DNA of 64,000 bases. Origin: Methylacidiphilales bacterium (GTDB taxonomy: Bacteria; Verrucomicrobiota; Verrucomicrobiia; Methylacidiphilales; UBA1321). The position numbers and the translations under genes are program-made. Below, one piece after another: positions 53,952 through 64,000 of this stretch; the stretch's first letter is position 1, and each line of letters opens with the position of its first letter. The notes beneath the pieces are model-generated. The model saw nothing but the letters and a program-made list of their open reading frames with translations, was not told where the DNA came from and did no database searches. Where the stretch lies: positions 118,411 through 182,410 of the forward strand of contig JAJSLK010000014.1 in assembly GCA_021272165.1 (NCBI GenBank), written 5' to 3'.

Positions 53952-55307
53952 ATGGGAGTGCAATCACGGCTCTTCGGCACTGACGGCATACGAGGCCGCG
54001 CCCATGAAGAACCGCTGACCCCGCCGACCGTCACCGCCTTCGGCCGCGCTGTCGCGGTCAAATTCGGCCGCCCCGGTCACCCGGTCGTCATTGGTCGCGA
54101 CACCCGCGCTTCGGGCCCCATACTGGAGGACGCCGTGGCGGCGGGCGTCTCTTCCATGGGCGTTGATGTTCTCCTCGTCGGCGTGGTTCCAACCCCGGCC
54201 ATTGCCTTTCTAACTCGGCATCTGCACGGCTGCGCGGGCATCGTCATCAGCGCCTCGCACAATCCCTTCGAAGACAACGGCCTTAAGATCTTCAACGCCG
54301 ACGGCCTGAAATGCGACGACGCGCTGGAACTCGAGATCGAAGCGCTGATCCTCGACAAAACGCTGCGGCCCTCGGACCTCGCAGGCGTAAAGCCGGGACG
54401 CATCGAATCGTGGCCGAGCGCGGCAACCGAATACGTGGAACTGGCTGTAAAAGCCTATGGCCACGACCTCGATTTGCGCGGTATAAAAGTCGTCGTCGAT
54501 GCCGGTCATGGCGCCGCCTACCAGACCACGCCGCTGGTTTTGCGGAGGCTGGGCGCCGAGGCACTGGTGCTGAATGACACGCCGGATGGAAAGAACATCA
54601 ATGCCGGCTGCGGCAGCACTCATCCCGACTTGATGCAGAAAACCGTGCCTGATTTTCAGGCCGACATTGGTCTGGCTCACGACGGGGATGCCGACCGTCT
54701 CATCTGCTGTGACGAGACGGGTTCCCTGCTCGATGGCGACGAAATGCTGGCCATCATTGGCCTCGATCTTCTCCAGCGCGGCAAGCTCGCACAAAAAACC
54801 ATGGTCGCCACGGTCATGAGCAACCTCGGTCTCGACGAATGCTTCGCCGCCGCTGGAGGAAAAATCCTTCGAGCCGCGGTCGGCGACCGTTATGTCCTCG
54901 AACAAATGCTCACCCACAACCTGAATCTGGGCGGCGAGCAATCGGGTCACGTGATCCTGCGCGATTGCAACACCACGGGCGACGGTCTCGTCACAGCGCT
55001 ACAACTCCTGCGCATCATGAAGACCAGCGGCCAGCCGCTAAGCCGGCTGCGCCAGTGCATGAAGAAATATCCGCAGCTTTTGGTGAACCTGAAAGTCCAC
55101 GAGCGCATCCCGCTCGATGAATTGCCCGAGGTGATGGACACGGTCAAAGCCGTCGAAAGCGAACTCGGAACATCCGGCCGCGTTCTTTTGCGCTACTCGG
55201 GTACCGAACCCAAGATCCGGCTGTTGGTGGAAACAAAGGACCAGGCGCTTCTGCAACCCGTCGCCGACCGGATTCTCGCACCGATCAGGAAGCTTCTGGC
55301 GCCTTAG
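53952..55307 (+). CDS. glmM: Phosphoglucosamine mutase
   Basis: 451 aa. It converts glucosamine-6-phosphate to glucosamine-1-phosphate for peptidoglycan and LPS precursors. RLFGTDGIRGRA at the start; the phospho-Ser loop ISASHNP with Ser102, the same position as in E. coli GlmM; the metal site AHDGDADRLI; sugar loop GEQSGHVI; and phosphate-binding RYSGTEPKIR. Normal length. It is convergent with the desaturase gene, overlapping by 23 bp. Confidence 0.95.
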   Translation: MGVQSRLFGTDGIRGRAHEEPLTPPTVTAFGRAVAVKFGRPGHPVVIGRDTRASGPILEDAVAAGVSSMGVDVLLVGVVPTPAIAFLTRHLHGCAGIVISASHNPFEDNGLKIFNADGLKCDDALELEIEALILDKTLRPSDLAGVKPGRIESWPSAATEYVELAVKAYGHDLDLRGIKVVVDAGHGAAYQTTPLVLRRLGAEALVLNDTPDGKNINAGCGSTHPDLMQKTVPDFQADIGLAHDGDADRLICCDETGSLLDGDEMLAIIGLDLLQRGKLAQKTMVATVMSNLGLDECFAAAGGKILRAAVGDRYVLEQMLTHNLNLGGEQSGHVILRDCNTTGDGLVTALQLLRIMKTSGQPLSRLRQCMKKYPQLLVNLKVHERIPLDELPEVMDTVKAVESELGTSGRVLLRYSGTEPKIRLLVETKDQALLQPVADRILAPIRKLLAP

Positions 55308-56796
55308 GGTCGGGCGGCAAAACCCGCTCCAGCAGCTTGGCGCTGCTCAATACGCCGGGAATTCCCGCGCCCGGATGCGTACCCGCGCCGACGAGGAAAA
55401 AATTCTTCACATCCTCGCTGACATTATGAGGCCGGAACCAGGCGCTCTGGGTTAGGATCGGTTCGAATTGAAAAGCTGAGCCGAGGTGGGAATCGAGCTG
55501 CCGCTGAAAATCGAGCGGCGTCCAGATGATCTTGCTGACGATATGCTTTCGCAAATCGGGGCAGAGTTTCTCCAACGACTCCAGGATTGCGTTGGCATAT
55601 TTCTCCTTCACCCACTCCCAATCGACCTTCCCGGCAAGGTTCGGCACCGGCGAAAGGACGTAAAAGCATTCGCAGCCGGGCGGCGCCAGCGAGGGGTCGG
55701 TCCGGGTCGGCGCGTGGAGATAGAGCGAAAAATCATCCGCCAGGATTTTTTTGGTGAAAATGTCCTGAAGCAATTCCTTGTAACGAGGCCCCAGTACAAT
55801 TGTGTGATGGGCGAGATCGGGATAAGTCCGGTCGGTGCCGAAATAGATGAGAAACAGGCTCATCGAGTAACGCATCTTGTCGAGCCGCCGGTCAGTCCAT
55901 TTTCTCCTCGTCCTAGCGGGCACGGCCTTCTTGTAAAAGCTGGCCACATCGCCGTTCGAAACCACGATTTTAGCCGGGATTTCCTCGCCCGAAGCAAGCC
56001 GCACTCCCCTCGCCGTTCCGTTCTCGATCAACAATTCATCGACCCGAGCGTTAAGCCGCAGCCGCCCGCCCATCTCGGTAAAAAGCTTCACCAGTCCATC
56101 GACCAGCGCGCCTGTCCCGCCCATGACAAAATCGACGCCCCATTTGCGCTCCAGGTAATGGATCATCACATAAATGGAAGAAGCCTCGAACGGATTGCCG
56201 CCGATCAGCAGCGGGTTAAAGCTGAAGACCTGCCGCAGCAGCGGATGCTTGATGTAGCGGGAAACGAGACGGAAAACCGACTCGTGCGACCGGAGACGGA
56301 TCAGGTCGGGCGCGACCCGGACCATGTCGCCGAAAGAGGAAAAGGGCTGATCGGCCAGGTCCGTGAAAGCACGATTAAAAATGGCCTGCGACTGGGCGAG
56401 GAACTTCCGGTACCCCTCCACATCATCCGGATTGAACTTTCTGATCTGCTCGATGGTATCGTCCTCGTCACCGGTATAGTTGAAGGTCTGGCCATCGGAA
56501 AAGACGATGCGGTAGTAGGGCTTGACCGGAACAATCTTGACGTACTGGCTCGTCCGCTTGCCTCCGAGAGCGAAAAGCTCATCGATCAGAAAGCGGGCCG
56601 TGACGATGGTCGGGCCGGAGTCATAACTAAAACCCTGATCATGGAAAACATAAGCCCGGCCGCCCGGCTGGTCGCGCATCTCCAGAATGGTCGTGTTATA
56701 ACCACGAGCCTGCAGCCGAATGGCCGCGGCGAGGCCGCCGAACCCCGAACCGACAACAACGGCAGAATTGGCGCTGGAATCAGAAGCTTTCGACAC
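55285..56796 (-). CDS. Phytoene desaturase-like FAD oxidoreductase (CrtI type)
   Basis: 503 aa. N-terminal FAD motif VVVGSGFGGLAAAIRLQARGY and, at the C-terminus, FLVGAGTHPGAGIPGVLSSAKLL, the CrtI signature; full-length family layout. It probably desaturates a C30 or C40 isoprenoid to a coloured carotenoid. The exact substrate (phytoene, diapophytoene) is not clear. No phytoene synthase is nearby. Confidence 0.85.
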   Translation of the reverse strand: MSKASDSSANSAVVVGSGFGGLAAAIRLQARGYNTTILEMRDQPGGRAYVFHDQGFSYDSGPTIVTARFLIDELFALGGKRTSQYVKIVPVKPYYRIVFSDGQTFNYTGDEDDTIEQIRKFNPDDVEGYRKFLAQSQAIFNRAFTDLADQPFSSFGDMVRVAPDLIRLRSHESVFRLVSRYIKHPLLRQVFSFNPLLIGGNPFEASSIYVMIHYLERKWGVDFVMGGTGALVDGLVKLFTEMGGRLRLNARVDELLIENGTARGVRLASGEEIPAKIVVSNGDVASFYKKAVPARTRRKWTDRRLDKMRYSMSLFLIYFGTDRTYPDLAHHTIVLGPRYKELLQDIFTKKILADDFSLYLHAPTRTDPSLAPPGCECFYVLSPVPNLAGKVDWEWVKEKYANAILESLEKLCPDLRKHIVSKIIWTPLDFQRQLDSHLGSAFQFEPILTQSAWFRPHNVSEDVKNFFLVGAGTHPGAGIPGVLSSAKLLERVLPPDPKAPEAS

Positions 56797-56839
56797 GGGT
56801 CGAAGCTAGAGTCTCTCTCCCGAATAGGCGAGAGCCGTG

Positions 56840-57322
56840 TTAAGGCGTAGCGGGCTCGGGCAGATTATTCAGATTCGCCGTTTCACTCATCGGCGGATTG
56901 ATCATGTCTTCCGAACCGGGACGGAGAATACGCCGCTCAACGGCGCGGATAATGTAATGCGGATAATTATCGCGCTGAATCGTCAATTCAACCCCCGAGC
57001 CGGGATCACCGTGAAGAGCCAGGCTGATCTGGTCCTGGGTCATGGCCGTGGTGTAGTTCTTGTCGATCTTGATAATCACGTCACCCACGCGAAAACCGAA
57101 ATCCTCCGCCGGACCGCCGCGAGTCAACGCGGCAATGATAGGATAACCAGTCGCCTTGTCATAGGCGAGCCGCACGCCGATGCGGCCTAGACCACTGTGG
57201 TCCCTGGCCAGAATGGGCTCGGCCAAAGCGGGGGCCTTGGGCGCATCAGTGGTTGAGGTCGATTGGGCATGCGCAAAGGCAGGAAGCAAACCAAGGAGGC
57301 AGACGGCATGGAACGATTTCAT
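56840..57322 (-). CDS. Exported PDZ-domain protein
   Basis: 160 aa. Signal peptide MKSFHAVCLLGLLPAFAHA, then a linker and one PDZ domain (about 45-125: IGVRLAYDKATGYPIIAALT, GGPAEDFGFRVGDVIIKIDK). No protease domain is attached. It could be an adaptor for a periplasmic protease. It lies upstream of the desaturase gene on the same strand with a 43-bp gap. Confidence 0.78.
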   Translation of the reverse strand: MKSFHAVCLLGLLPAFAHAQSTSTTDAPKAPALAEPILARDHSGLGRIGVRLAYDKATGYPIIAALTRGGPAEDFGFRVGDVIIKIDKNYTTAMTQDQISLALHGDPGSGVELTIQRDNYPHYIIRAVERRILRPGSEDMINPPMSETANLNNLPEPATP

Positions 57323-57426
57323 GGACGTGCTTTTGTTTGGGTTAAGAGGTCGGTCAATTGCGGGCTTATATATCTTACTTTCGTAAAAATGAACAGAAAA
57401 ACTTATAAATATGGTAGTTTTAATGA

Positions 57427-58416
57427 TTACCGCTCGACCACATCGCCAATTTCAATCCCGATATTCCGGGCCAGCCGGATGGCATCCGCCGGTAAAGCTT
57501 TCCTCCGTTCCAGGATATCATCCAGGTCGCGCAACTGCATCTTGCCGTTGACGGTGGCAACCATGCAGCCTCTTTCTCCCGAAATCAGCGCCAGCACCGC
57601 CATTTCGCCCATGCGACTGGCCAGAAGCCGGTCGTAATGGGTTGGTGTGCCCCCGCGCTGGACGTGACCGAGCACGGTGAGCCGGATTTCCTGCCGGACC
57701 TTGCCCAGTTCAATCAGGCGCTGCATGAATTCGGCGCCCTGGCATACCCCCTCCGCCACGATGATCACGCTGGCGTTGTGGTTGTTGGTGAAGCGCCGGT
57801 CGAGCACCTCGATGATTTTCTCCAGGTTCATCCGGTATTCGGGAATGACCGCCACCTGCGAGCCGGTCGAAATCGTGGTCATCAGGGCGAGATAACCGCT
57901 CCCGCGGCCCATTACTTCGACCACAAAACACCGCCGGTGCGAGGCGGCGGTGGCGCGGATCATGTCGACCAAGCTGATGATCGTGTTTAGCGCCGTGTCG
58001 ACGCCGATACCCATATCGGTGCCGAAAAGATCGTTATCGATCGTCCCCGGCAGCCCGATGACCGGCAGGCCGTAACGATGGAGGGCTCGGGCCCCGTTGA
58101 GCGAGCCGTCGCCGCCAATAACGATAAGCCCGTCGATGCGGTATTTCTCGAGCATTCTCAACGCCTTTTTCTGCCCCTCCTCCTTGGTGAATTCGAGACA
58201 GCGGCTCGTCTGCAGGAAAGTGCCCGCATCACGGATCCGGCCCGAAACGGCATGAAAATCGAGCGGGACGATCTCTTCATCCAGCAGCCCCTGGTACCCA
58301 TTGCGGATGCCGAAAATTTCAAGGCCCATGTTAAGGCCGGTCCGCGTGATGGAGCGGATGGCCGGGTTCATGCCGGGGGAATCCCCGCCCGAGGTCAGTA
58401 CAGCAATACGTTTCAT
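57427..58416 (-). CDS. pfkA: ATP-dependent 6-phosphofructokinase
   Basis: 329 aa from ATG 58416, preceded by agggagag; the longer frame to 58527 adds unconserved sequence. MKRIAVLTSGGDSPGMN start, GGDGSLNGA and PGTIDNDL. Gly in GGDGS and Gly in PGTIDND are the residues of ATP-using enzymes (PPi enzymes have GGDD and PKTIDND), so ATP use is predicted. MGRGSG and HVQRGG complete the active site. Glycolysis committed step; enolase is 2.1 kb away. Confidence 0.92.
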   Translation of the reverse strand: MKRIAVLTSGGDSPGMNPAIRSITRTGLNMGLEIFGIRNGYQGLLDEEIVPLDFHAVSGRIRDAGTFLQTSRCLEFTKEEGQKKALRMLEKYRIDGLIVIGGDGSLNGARALHRYGLPVIGLPGTIDNDLFGTDMGIGVDTALNTIISLVDMIRATAASHRRCFVVEVMGRGSGYLALMTTISTGSQVAVIPEYRMNLEKIIEVLDRRFTNNHNASVIIVAEGVCQGAEFMQRLIELGKVRQEIRLTVLGHVQRGGTPTHYDRLLASRMGEMAVLALISGERGCMVATVNGKMQLRDLDDILERRKALPADAIRLARNIGIEIGDVVER

Positions 58417-58544
58417 AAAATCTCTCCCTTCGCCATTTATATCACCTTCCGATACGAATCGTGAAATGGATTTCACCATCCGTCGCAAAAGGTGACTATG
58501 ACGAGGCTCGCCATTCCCTGCCACCATTGTATGCTGGGTTCCTT

Positions 58545-58997
58545 ATGAGTCTCCTCGCCAAAATTGATGCCGACCTGAAAGCTGCCATGATCGCCCGCCA
58601 GGCCGACAAACTCTCGGTCCTCCGTATGTTAAAATCGGCCGTGAAGTACGCCTCCATTGAAAAAGGCGGCGCCGATTTCGTTCCCACCGATGTCGAAGTC
58701 CTTGCCGTTGTCCGCAAGGAGGTCAAGAAGCGCGAGGACTCCATCGCCAGCTATATCCAGGCGGCACGCACCGATCTGGCCGACAAGGAAAAGGCCGAAC
58801 TCGAATTTCTCCGCACCTTCCTCCCCGCGCAGCTCTCCCCGGAAAAAATTGAGGCGCTGGTCAAGGAAGCCATCGCCGAAGTGGGCGCCACCAGCAAGGC
58901 CCAGATGGGCGCGGTGATGAAAGCGGCCCAGGCCAAGGCGGCGGGACAGGCTGACGGCAAGACGCTGAGCCAGGTCGTGCAGCGGTTGCTTCCCTGA
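58545..58997 (+). CDS. YqeY/GatB-like tRNA amidotransferase domain protein
   Basis: 150 aa from ATG 58545 (MSLLAKIDADLKAAMIAR). YqeY family: DKLSVLRMLKSAVKYASIEK, VVRKEVKKREDSIASY, LRTFLPAQLSPEKIEAL and MGAVMKAAQAKAAGQADGKTLSQVV. The C-terminal part is the GatB/YqeY helical domain, which contacts tRNA in GatB; the free-standing protein's role is not settled. It is convergent with the kinase gene, 9 bp between stops. Confidence 0.9.
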   Translation: MSLLAKIDADLKAAMIARQADKLSVLRMLKSAVKYASIEKGGADFVPTDVEVLAVVRKEVKKREDSIASYIQAARTDLADKEKAELEFLRTFLPAQLSPEKIEALVKEAIAEVGATSKAQMGAVMKAAQAKAAGQADGKTLSQVVQRLLP

Positions 58998-59006
58998 TTG
59001 CTGCGC

Positions 59007-59960
59007 CTATGCCAGCGGCGGATTCGGGACAAATTTCCGGAAAACGCTGCCCGTGGTCCGTGCCGGATCGTGGCAGCACTGCTCCATGGTCGGTAACGTC
59101 CGCAAAGCCTCGGCCGCCGTCGGCGGACGCTTCGCCGGATCGCGTTCCAGCAGGCGGGAAATCCACCGCTCCAGACGCGGCGCAATGTCGTGCCGCAACT
59201 GCTTCATCGGATAGGGCGTCGACTTAAGATGCGCGTCGATCAAGGCTGAGACGTTTTCGCCATCGAAGGCGGGGTGCCCTGTCACCGCCTCGTAGAAGAT
59301 GCAGCCAAGCGAGTAAAGATCAGTCCGGTGATCCAGGGGCAGTCGTTGGAATTGTTCCGGCGCCATGTAATGGACGGAACCCATGAGGGAATTGAAATGG
59401 TCGATCGATTGCGGCTGGGGACAGTCAAGATATTTGGCCAGGCCGAAATCGAGGATTTTGATCTGGAAAGGAACGCTGGCTGCCGCCCGGGAGATCATGA
59501 AATTGCCCGGCTTGAGATCACGGTGGATTAACCCCAGCGCGTGCGCGGCCACGATAGCCTCGAGCGTCTGCCGGGCCAGATAAAGGAAGTCCTCGAACTG
59601 GAGCGGACCGCGCACCAGGGCGTCCTCCAGCGTTTCGCCCTCGATCAATTCCATGACAACGTAGGCCCCATCGGAATCGATGCCGTAATCGAAAATGGTG
59701 ACAATGTTGGGATGCTGCAGGCAGGCGGTGGTCATGGCCTCCCGCCAGGTCTGTTCGACAAGCTTGCGATCATCCTGGTTGACCTGCATTCGGACACGCT
59801 TGATGGCCACGGCCCGGTCCAAATGATGGTCCCAAGCGCGATAGACGTCCCCAAGCCCGCCACTACCGATCAGTTCCCCGACCTTGAAGCGGTCAGCGAC
59901 CCAGGGTTGGGGGTTGGGTGGATCTGAAGGAGAGCTTGTCTCCGGAGGGATCATTCCCAT
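59007..59960 (-). CDS. Hanks-type Ser/Thr protein kinase
   Basis: 317 aa, single kinase domain without a transmembrane helix. Glycine loop GSGGLGDVYRA, VAIKR (Lys), LIHRDLKPGNF, KILDFGLAKY, YMAPEQF, DLYSLGCIFYE. Some residues of the DLKPGN and DFG loops are canonical, so it should be active. The short C-terminus has no sensor domain. Substrates unknown. Confidence 0.9.
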   Translation of the reverse strand: MGMIPPETSSPSDPPNPQPWVADRFKVGELIGSGGLGDVYRAWDHHLDRAVAIKRVRMQVNQDDRKLVEQTWREAMTTACLQHPNIVTIFDYGIDSDGAYVVMELIEGETLEDALVRGPLQFEDFLYLARQTLEAIVAAHALGLIHRDLKPGNFMISRAAASVPFQIKILDFGLAKYLDCPQPQSIDHFNSLMGSVHYMAPEQFQRLPLDHRTDLYSLGCIFYEAVTGHPAFDGENVSALIDAHLKSTPYPMKQLRHDIAPRLERWISRLLERDPAKRPPTAAEALRTLPTMEQCCHDPARTTGSVFRKFVPNPPLA

Positions 59961-60113
59961 GAGTTAGGCAATTTCGATTTCAAATGAAAGTTTATCTGAT
60001 TTATACAGGATATTAAACTCAGCAGGGTGTTTTAACCTGCCGCATAAATTGCGAAAATGCATCCCCATTTTTAGCATATATCCCCAAAAAAGTTGGGCAC
60101 AACTGGCCCACTG

Positions 60114-60509
60114 CTAATTGCCGTTGGAGACAGGCGGCGCGAGTTTGGCGTTGGATGTTTCGGGCTGATAGGGATCGAAGCGGAGGATGGTTTCGCCCGG
60201 CTTGCCCATGTTGAGGCGGTCGCGGGCGATATGCTCGATGTAATCCGGATTGTTCTTCATATACTCGGTTTCGACCTGAAGCTGGTGCTGCTGGTCGAGT
60301 TCCTCGTTGATCCGGTCCTGGAGATGCGCTTTTTCTTCCTGCAGGCGATGGGTTTTTTGAATCACCGGCAGGAAGAAGAGCATCAAAACAGAAAGGAGCA
60401 GGACGACCGTGATGCCCTGCGTGACATGAACGAGCGTCGCCCAGATGTTCCCTCCGCTCTGCCGCTTGAGCGGGACACTGGAGGGATCAAGGAAGCGGGC
60501 GCCGGCCAT
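60114..60509 (-). CDS. FtsB/DivIC-like septum protein
   Basis: 131 aa. An N-terminal cytoplasmic stretch, one transmembrane helix (about 30-50, VLLLSVLMLFFLPVIQ) and a coiled coil (about 52-85, RLQEEKAHLQDRINEELDQQ), followed by NPDYIEHIARDRLNMGKPGE, the short FtsB/DivIC-like motif. It probably recruits division proteins at the septum. It is 11 bp downstream of eno on the same strand; FtsB next to enolase is the common bacterial arrangement. Confidence 0.75.
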   Translation of the reverse strand: MAGARFLDPSSVPLKRQSGGNIWATLVHVTQGITVVLLLSVLMLFFLPVIQKTHRLQEEKAHLQDRINEELDQQHQLQVETEYMKNNPDYIEHIARDRLNMGKPGETILRFDPYQPETSNAKLAPPVSNGN

Positions 60510-60520
60510 AGCGGAAGAGC

Positions 60521-61813
<1,293 letters not shown>

Positions 61814-63664
61814 TTAGTTGGGTACGGAAAGATCGATCTGGTGGGGCGCAATTTTTTCGATGATGACGTGACGAACGCCCCCCTCGTCGGTGGAAAGCTC
61901 GATCCGCTCGCCGGGGGTATGGTTCAGCAACGCCCGTGCCACGGCGGTCTGGTAAGAGATAATTCCCTTGGAAAGATCGCTGTCCCAGGCCCCGAGGATG
62001 GTATAGACGAGCGTTTCGCTCGAACCGGAGTCCTTGAGCGTTACCTGGGTGCCGAGCGTGACCTTGGAGGTATCGGGATTGGCAAAATCGGTACCCTGGG
62101 CGCGGGCGAGCATCTGCTCGAGTTCGGCCTTGCGGCGGGTAAGGATGCCCTGCATTTCACGCGCGGCCTTGAACTCATGGTTTTCCTTGAGGTCGCCATA
62201 GCCGCGGGCGATGCCGATGTCCTTGCTGTTTTGCGGAATCTGCTTGGTGACGATGTCCTCGAGCTCGGCCTGGCGGCGCTTGAGGCTCGGCCAGGAGACG
62301 ATGAGGCCGGCTTCGGGCGCGGCGGACTTGTCGGTGCCGACAACCATGGCCTGGACTTCGGGATAAAGCTTGATGATGGCGGCGAGAAGCGAGCGCTTGT
62401 CAAGTTCCTCGAAGACGGGGCTGAGGATGATGGCGCGGGTGATGTCGCGGACGTCGGCGACCGGGGCGTCCTTGAGAATGGCGGCAATGAGCGCCTTATC
62501 ACCCAGGACGAGTTCGTAGAGCTTGGTGCCCTTCTTGATTTCGGAGAACTGGTCCTTTTCGAGCACTGAAAGAATAGCCATGAAAAGCTGGGGCTCGATT
62601 AACTGGCTGTAAATCTCGGGCCGGGTGCGACAAAGCCAAAAGAGGAAGTCGCAGGTGATGTTGCGCTCACGGATGAGTCGGTTGACCGAGGCCTGGACCT
62701 CGGACTCGCGGCCCGTGGCCTGGAAGGCCTCCGTGATGACTTCGGCGACACGGCCATTGGCGCGGGGAAGCAGGCCGAGGAAGAGAGCGGGCCACGCGTC
62801 GGGCAGGCCAACGCGAAGAGCCTCAAGGAGCTTGGGCTGGCGGGAACCGGCCAGCTGATCGAGAAGCGTGCTGAGAGCGCCCGCAGTCTGGGGCGTCAGC
62901 GTGGTGACCGCCCAAGTGCCCGAATCGGCTTCGCGACCAGCCATGGCAAAGAATTCGTCACGGACCAGGGCCATTTCGATCTGACCGGCCAGTTGAGACT
63001 TCGGGATCTTGGCCATGGTGGCCTCGAGGATTTCGGCGACTTCGTTCAGCGCGGCATCACCCTTGATCTCGGACCAATACTTGGAGACGTTGGTCAGAGC
63101 GGTGAGGACCGCCTTTGGGCCGTTGGCGAGACGGAGATTTTCGAACGCGGAATCGCCCAGTGCAGTGGGAGCCTCGAGCTCGCGCAGGGCTTCGTTTTTC
63201 TTGCCGGGGACGTAAAAGAGACCGTTTTTCTTGAGTGCGCGCTTGGCGCCATCCCACCATTTCTTGTATTCGGCGGCGGGAATGACCTCGGGGCTGAGGA
63301 GGGTGTGAATGTTATCGGCGGTGGCCTGCGGGCCAAGGCTGCGGATGCAATCCTTGATGACAGCGACAGGATCGGACTTGGCCTTCTCGCGGAAAGCGTC
63401 GATCGATTCGGCTTTCTGGACGAGGACATGGTCGGGAGCCAGCGGCGTGAGCGATTCGGCTGCGTAGGCAAATTGCATGGCGTGACCATGCTTGCCCTTG
63501 AAATCGATAAGGACGCTTTCGCTGGCGTTATTCCATTCCTTGATGCGGCCAAACCCCCAACTGCGATGCTGGCAGTAGGTTCCGGGTGCGAGTTGTTTGA
63601 GCTTTTGGGCTAAAGCAGGTGAGAGGTTTTCAGGTAAAGTGACAGACAAAAGCTCCGATTCCAT
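61814..63664 (-). CDS. Large GreA/GreB-domain transcription elongation protein
   Basis: 616 aa, about four times a normal GreA. The C-terminal ~160 residues (about 455-612) are a Gre domain. Its coiled coil has GYGDLKENHEFKAAREMQGI, keeping the tip acidic residues that act in RNA polymerase cleavage. The FKBP-like end runs TLGTQVTLKDSGSS..ISYQTAVARALLNHTPGE. The N-terminal ~450 residues begin with a small beta domain (WGFGRIKEWNNASESVLIDF) and continue as helical repeats. I associate this long form with Verrucomicrobiota. It is the first gene of gre-eno-ftsB-like. Confidence 0.85.
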   Translation of the reverse strand: MESELLSVTLPENLSPALAQKLKQLAPGTYCQHRSWGFGRIKEWNNASESVLIDFKGKHGHAMQFAYAAESLTPLAPDHVLVQKAESIDAFREKAKSDPVAVIKDCIRSLGPQATADNIHTLLSPEVIPAAEYKKWWDGAKRALKKNGLFYVPGKKNEALRELEAPTALGDSAFENLRLANGPKAVLTALTNVSKYWSEIKGDAALNEVAEILEATMAKIPKSQLAGQIEMALVRDEFFAMAGREADSGTWAVTTLTPQTAGALSTLLDQLAGSRQPKLLEALRVGLPDAWPALFLGLLPRANGRVAEVITEAFQATGRESEVQASVNRLIRERNITCDFLFWLCRTRPEIYSQLIEPQLFMAILSVLEKDQFSEIKKGTKLYELVLGDKALIAAILKDAPVADVRDITRAIILSPVFEELDKRSLLAAIIKLYPEVQAMVVGTDKSAAPEAGLIVSWPSLKRRQAELEDIVTKQIPQNSKDIGIARGYGDLKENHEFKAAREMQGILTRRKAELEQMLARAQGTDFANPDTSKVTLGTQVTLKDSGSSETLVYTILGAWDSDLSKGIISYQTAVARALLNHTPGERIELSTDEGGVRHVIIEKIAPHQIDLSVPN

Positions 63665-63911
63665 AGGCTATGAACCATCGTGCTGGAGATGGGGCGGAAT
63701 TGCAACGGATTTTAGAGCGGTACGTGTGGCATCATCTCTTTCTTCGGAGGTACCGGGGCAAGATCGGAATGGATTTAGGCAAGCATCTGCTTGAACTTGA
63801 GCAGCCCCACGGCCCGGCCAAAGCCGGACCATGGAGTTCTTCCGCCAAGCCTTGAAGGTCTGTTCACACTAAGAAGGGCCTGTCCCGGAGCAACTGTGTT
63901 TTAAAAAAGGC
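63665..63911. other. Intergenic region between gre and an IS110-type element
   Basis: 247 bp. A 61-codon plus-strand ORF (63670-63855) has no homology-like features and is not annotated. The leftward gre promoter must lie here, but no clear boxes were found. Confidence 0.35.
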
Positions 63912-64000
63912 TCAGGCCGGGCAAGGGGAGAGAGGTTTGAGGATGCGGTTAAGGTGGATAAGGAGTTTGCGCATGACGGCGACGAGGGCGACTTTGTGGG
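63912..64000 (-). mobile_element. Partial IS110-family transposase, 3' end
   Basis: The minus strand reads HKVALVAVMRKLLIHLNRIL and then KPLSPCPA before a stop at 63912. KVALVAVMRKLL is the conserved C-terminus of IS110-type (DEDD/transposase_20) transposases. The gene continues beyond the window, so completeness and the element's other end cannot be seen. Confidence 0.7.

Noticed and set aside
58543..58555. ttatgagtctcct also found at the right end of island A
   Set aside because: Here it is the start of the YqeY-like gene; a 13-bp match without phased copies is taken as chance.
63670..63855. 61-codon ORF downstream of the window's last core gene
   Set aside because: No family features or ribosome-binding site; it overlaps the expected gre promoter.

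Overview
The window looks like part of a Verrucomicrobiota chromosome. This is inferred from gene content: a very long GreA-type protein beside enolase, a PATAN response regulator, an HpnN-like RND exporter, and integrases whose catalytic residues vary in a way I associate with this phylum. Core segments are clearly GC-rich at third codon positions. The inserted segments are more AT-rich and are bounded by tRNA 3'-end duplications. No 16S rRNA gene is present, so the placement stays an inference.

Layout. (1) 1-9947 is core: a dus-type tRNA-dihydrouridine synthase, a complete F1Fo ATP synthase operon (atpB-E-F-H-A-G, a secreted proline-rich protein of unknown role, atpD-C), a YbjQ-like protein, two tiny coupled genes and tRNA-Val(GAC). 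(2) 9929-19360 is island A, about 9.4 kb, bounded by a 17-bp copy of the tRNA-Val 3' end and lacking an integrase. It carries a surface-sugar cassette (WecE aminotransferase, WecD-like GNAT, KAS III, ACP, SDR with a frameshift, Rieske oxygenase, ArnC/GtrB-like GT2, large GT-C-like membrane protein). (3) 19361-20331 is core: smpB and tRNA-Ser(CGA). (4) 20315-32136 is island B, about 11.8 kb: tyrosine integrase, AlpA-like HTH proteins, primase-like and RepA-like ATPase genes with a GGGAC/GTCCC iteron-like array, a Panacea toxin-antitoxin pair, a Sel1-repeat serine protease, a lipoprotein and a possible terminase-small-like protein. It resembles a replicating integrative or satellite element. (5) 32119-44092 is island C, about 12 kb, inserted in tandem at the same tRNA-Ser sequence: a second integrase, an RloC/PrrC-like ATPase, an AbiE-type toxin-antitoxin pair, an unrecognised 766-residue protein with a zinc ribbon and a PD-(D/E)XK-like C-terminus, a truncated TIR-like start, a DUF6602-like gene and a DUF4365-like gene. 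It is a compact defence island. (6) 44093-63911 is core: acylphosphatase, roadblock/PATAN regulators, an RND exporter, a glycoside hydrolase-glycosyltransferase fusion, an MsbA-like ABC exporter, FKBP, glmM, a phytoene-desaturase-like gene, a PDZ protein, pfkA, a YqeY-like gene, a Ser/Thr kinase, an FtsB-like protein, eno and a large gre. (7) 63912-64000 is the 3' end of an IS110-type transposase cut by the window edge.

How the parts work together. Island A reads as an O-antigen or envelope modification cassette. WecE and the GNAT would make an N-acylated 4-amino-4,6-dideoxy sugar whose acyl chain is built by KAS III, ACP, SDR and the Rieske enzyme. The GT2 would load it on undecaprenyl phosphate and the GT-C-like protein would transfer it. 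Islands B and C form a tandem array of independently mobile modules at one tRNA. The most promising undescribed candidate is the 36.3-43.9 kb block of island C, above all the 766-residue nuclease-like protein.
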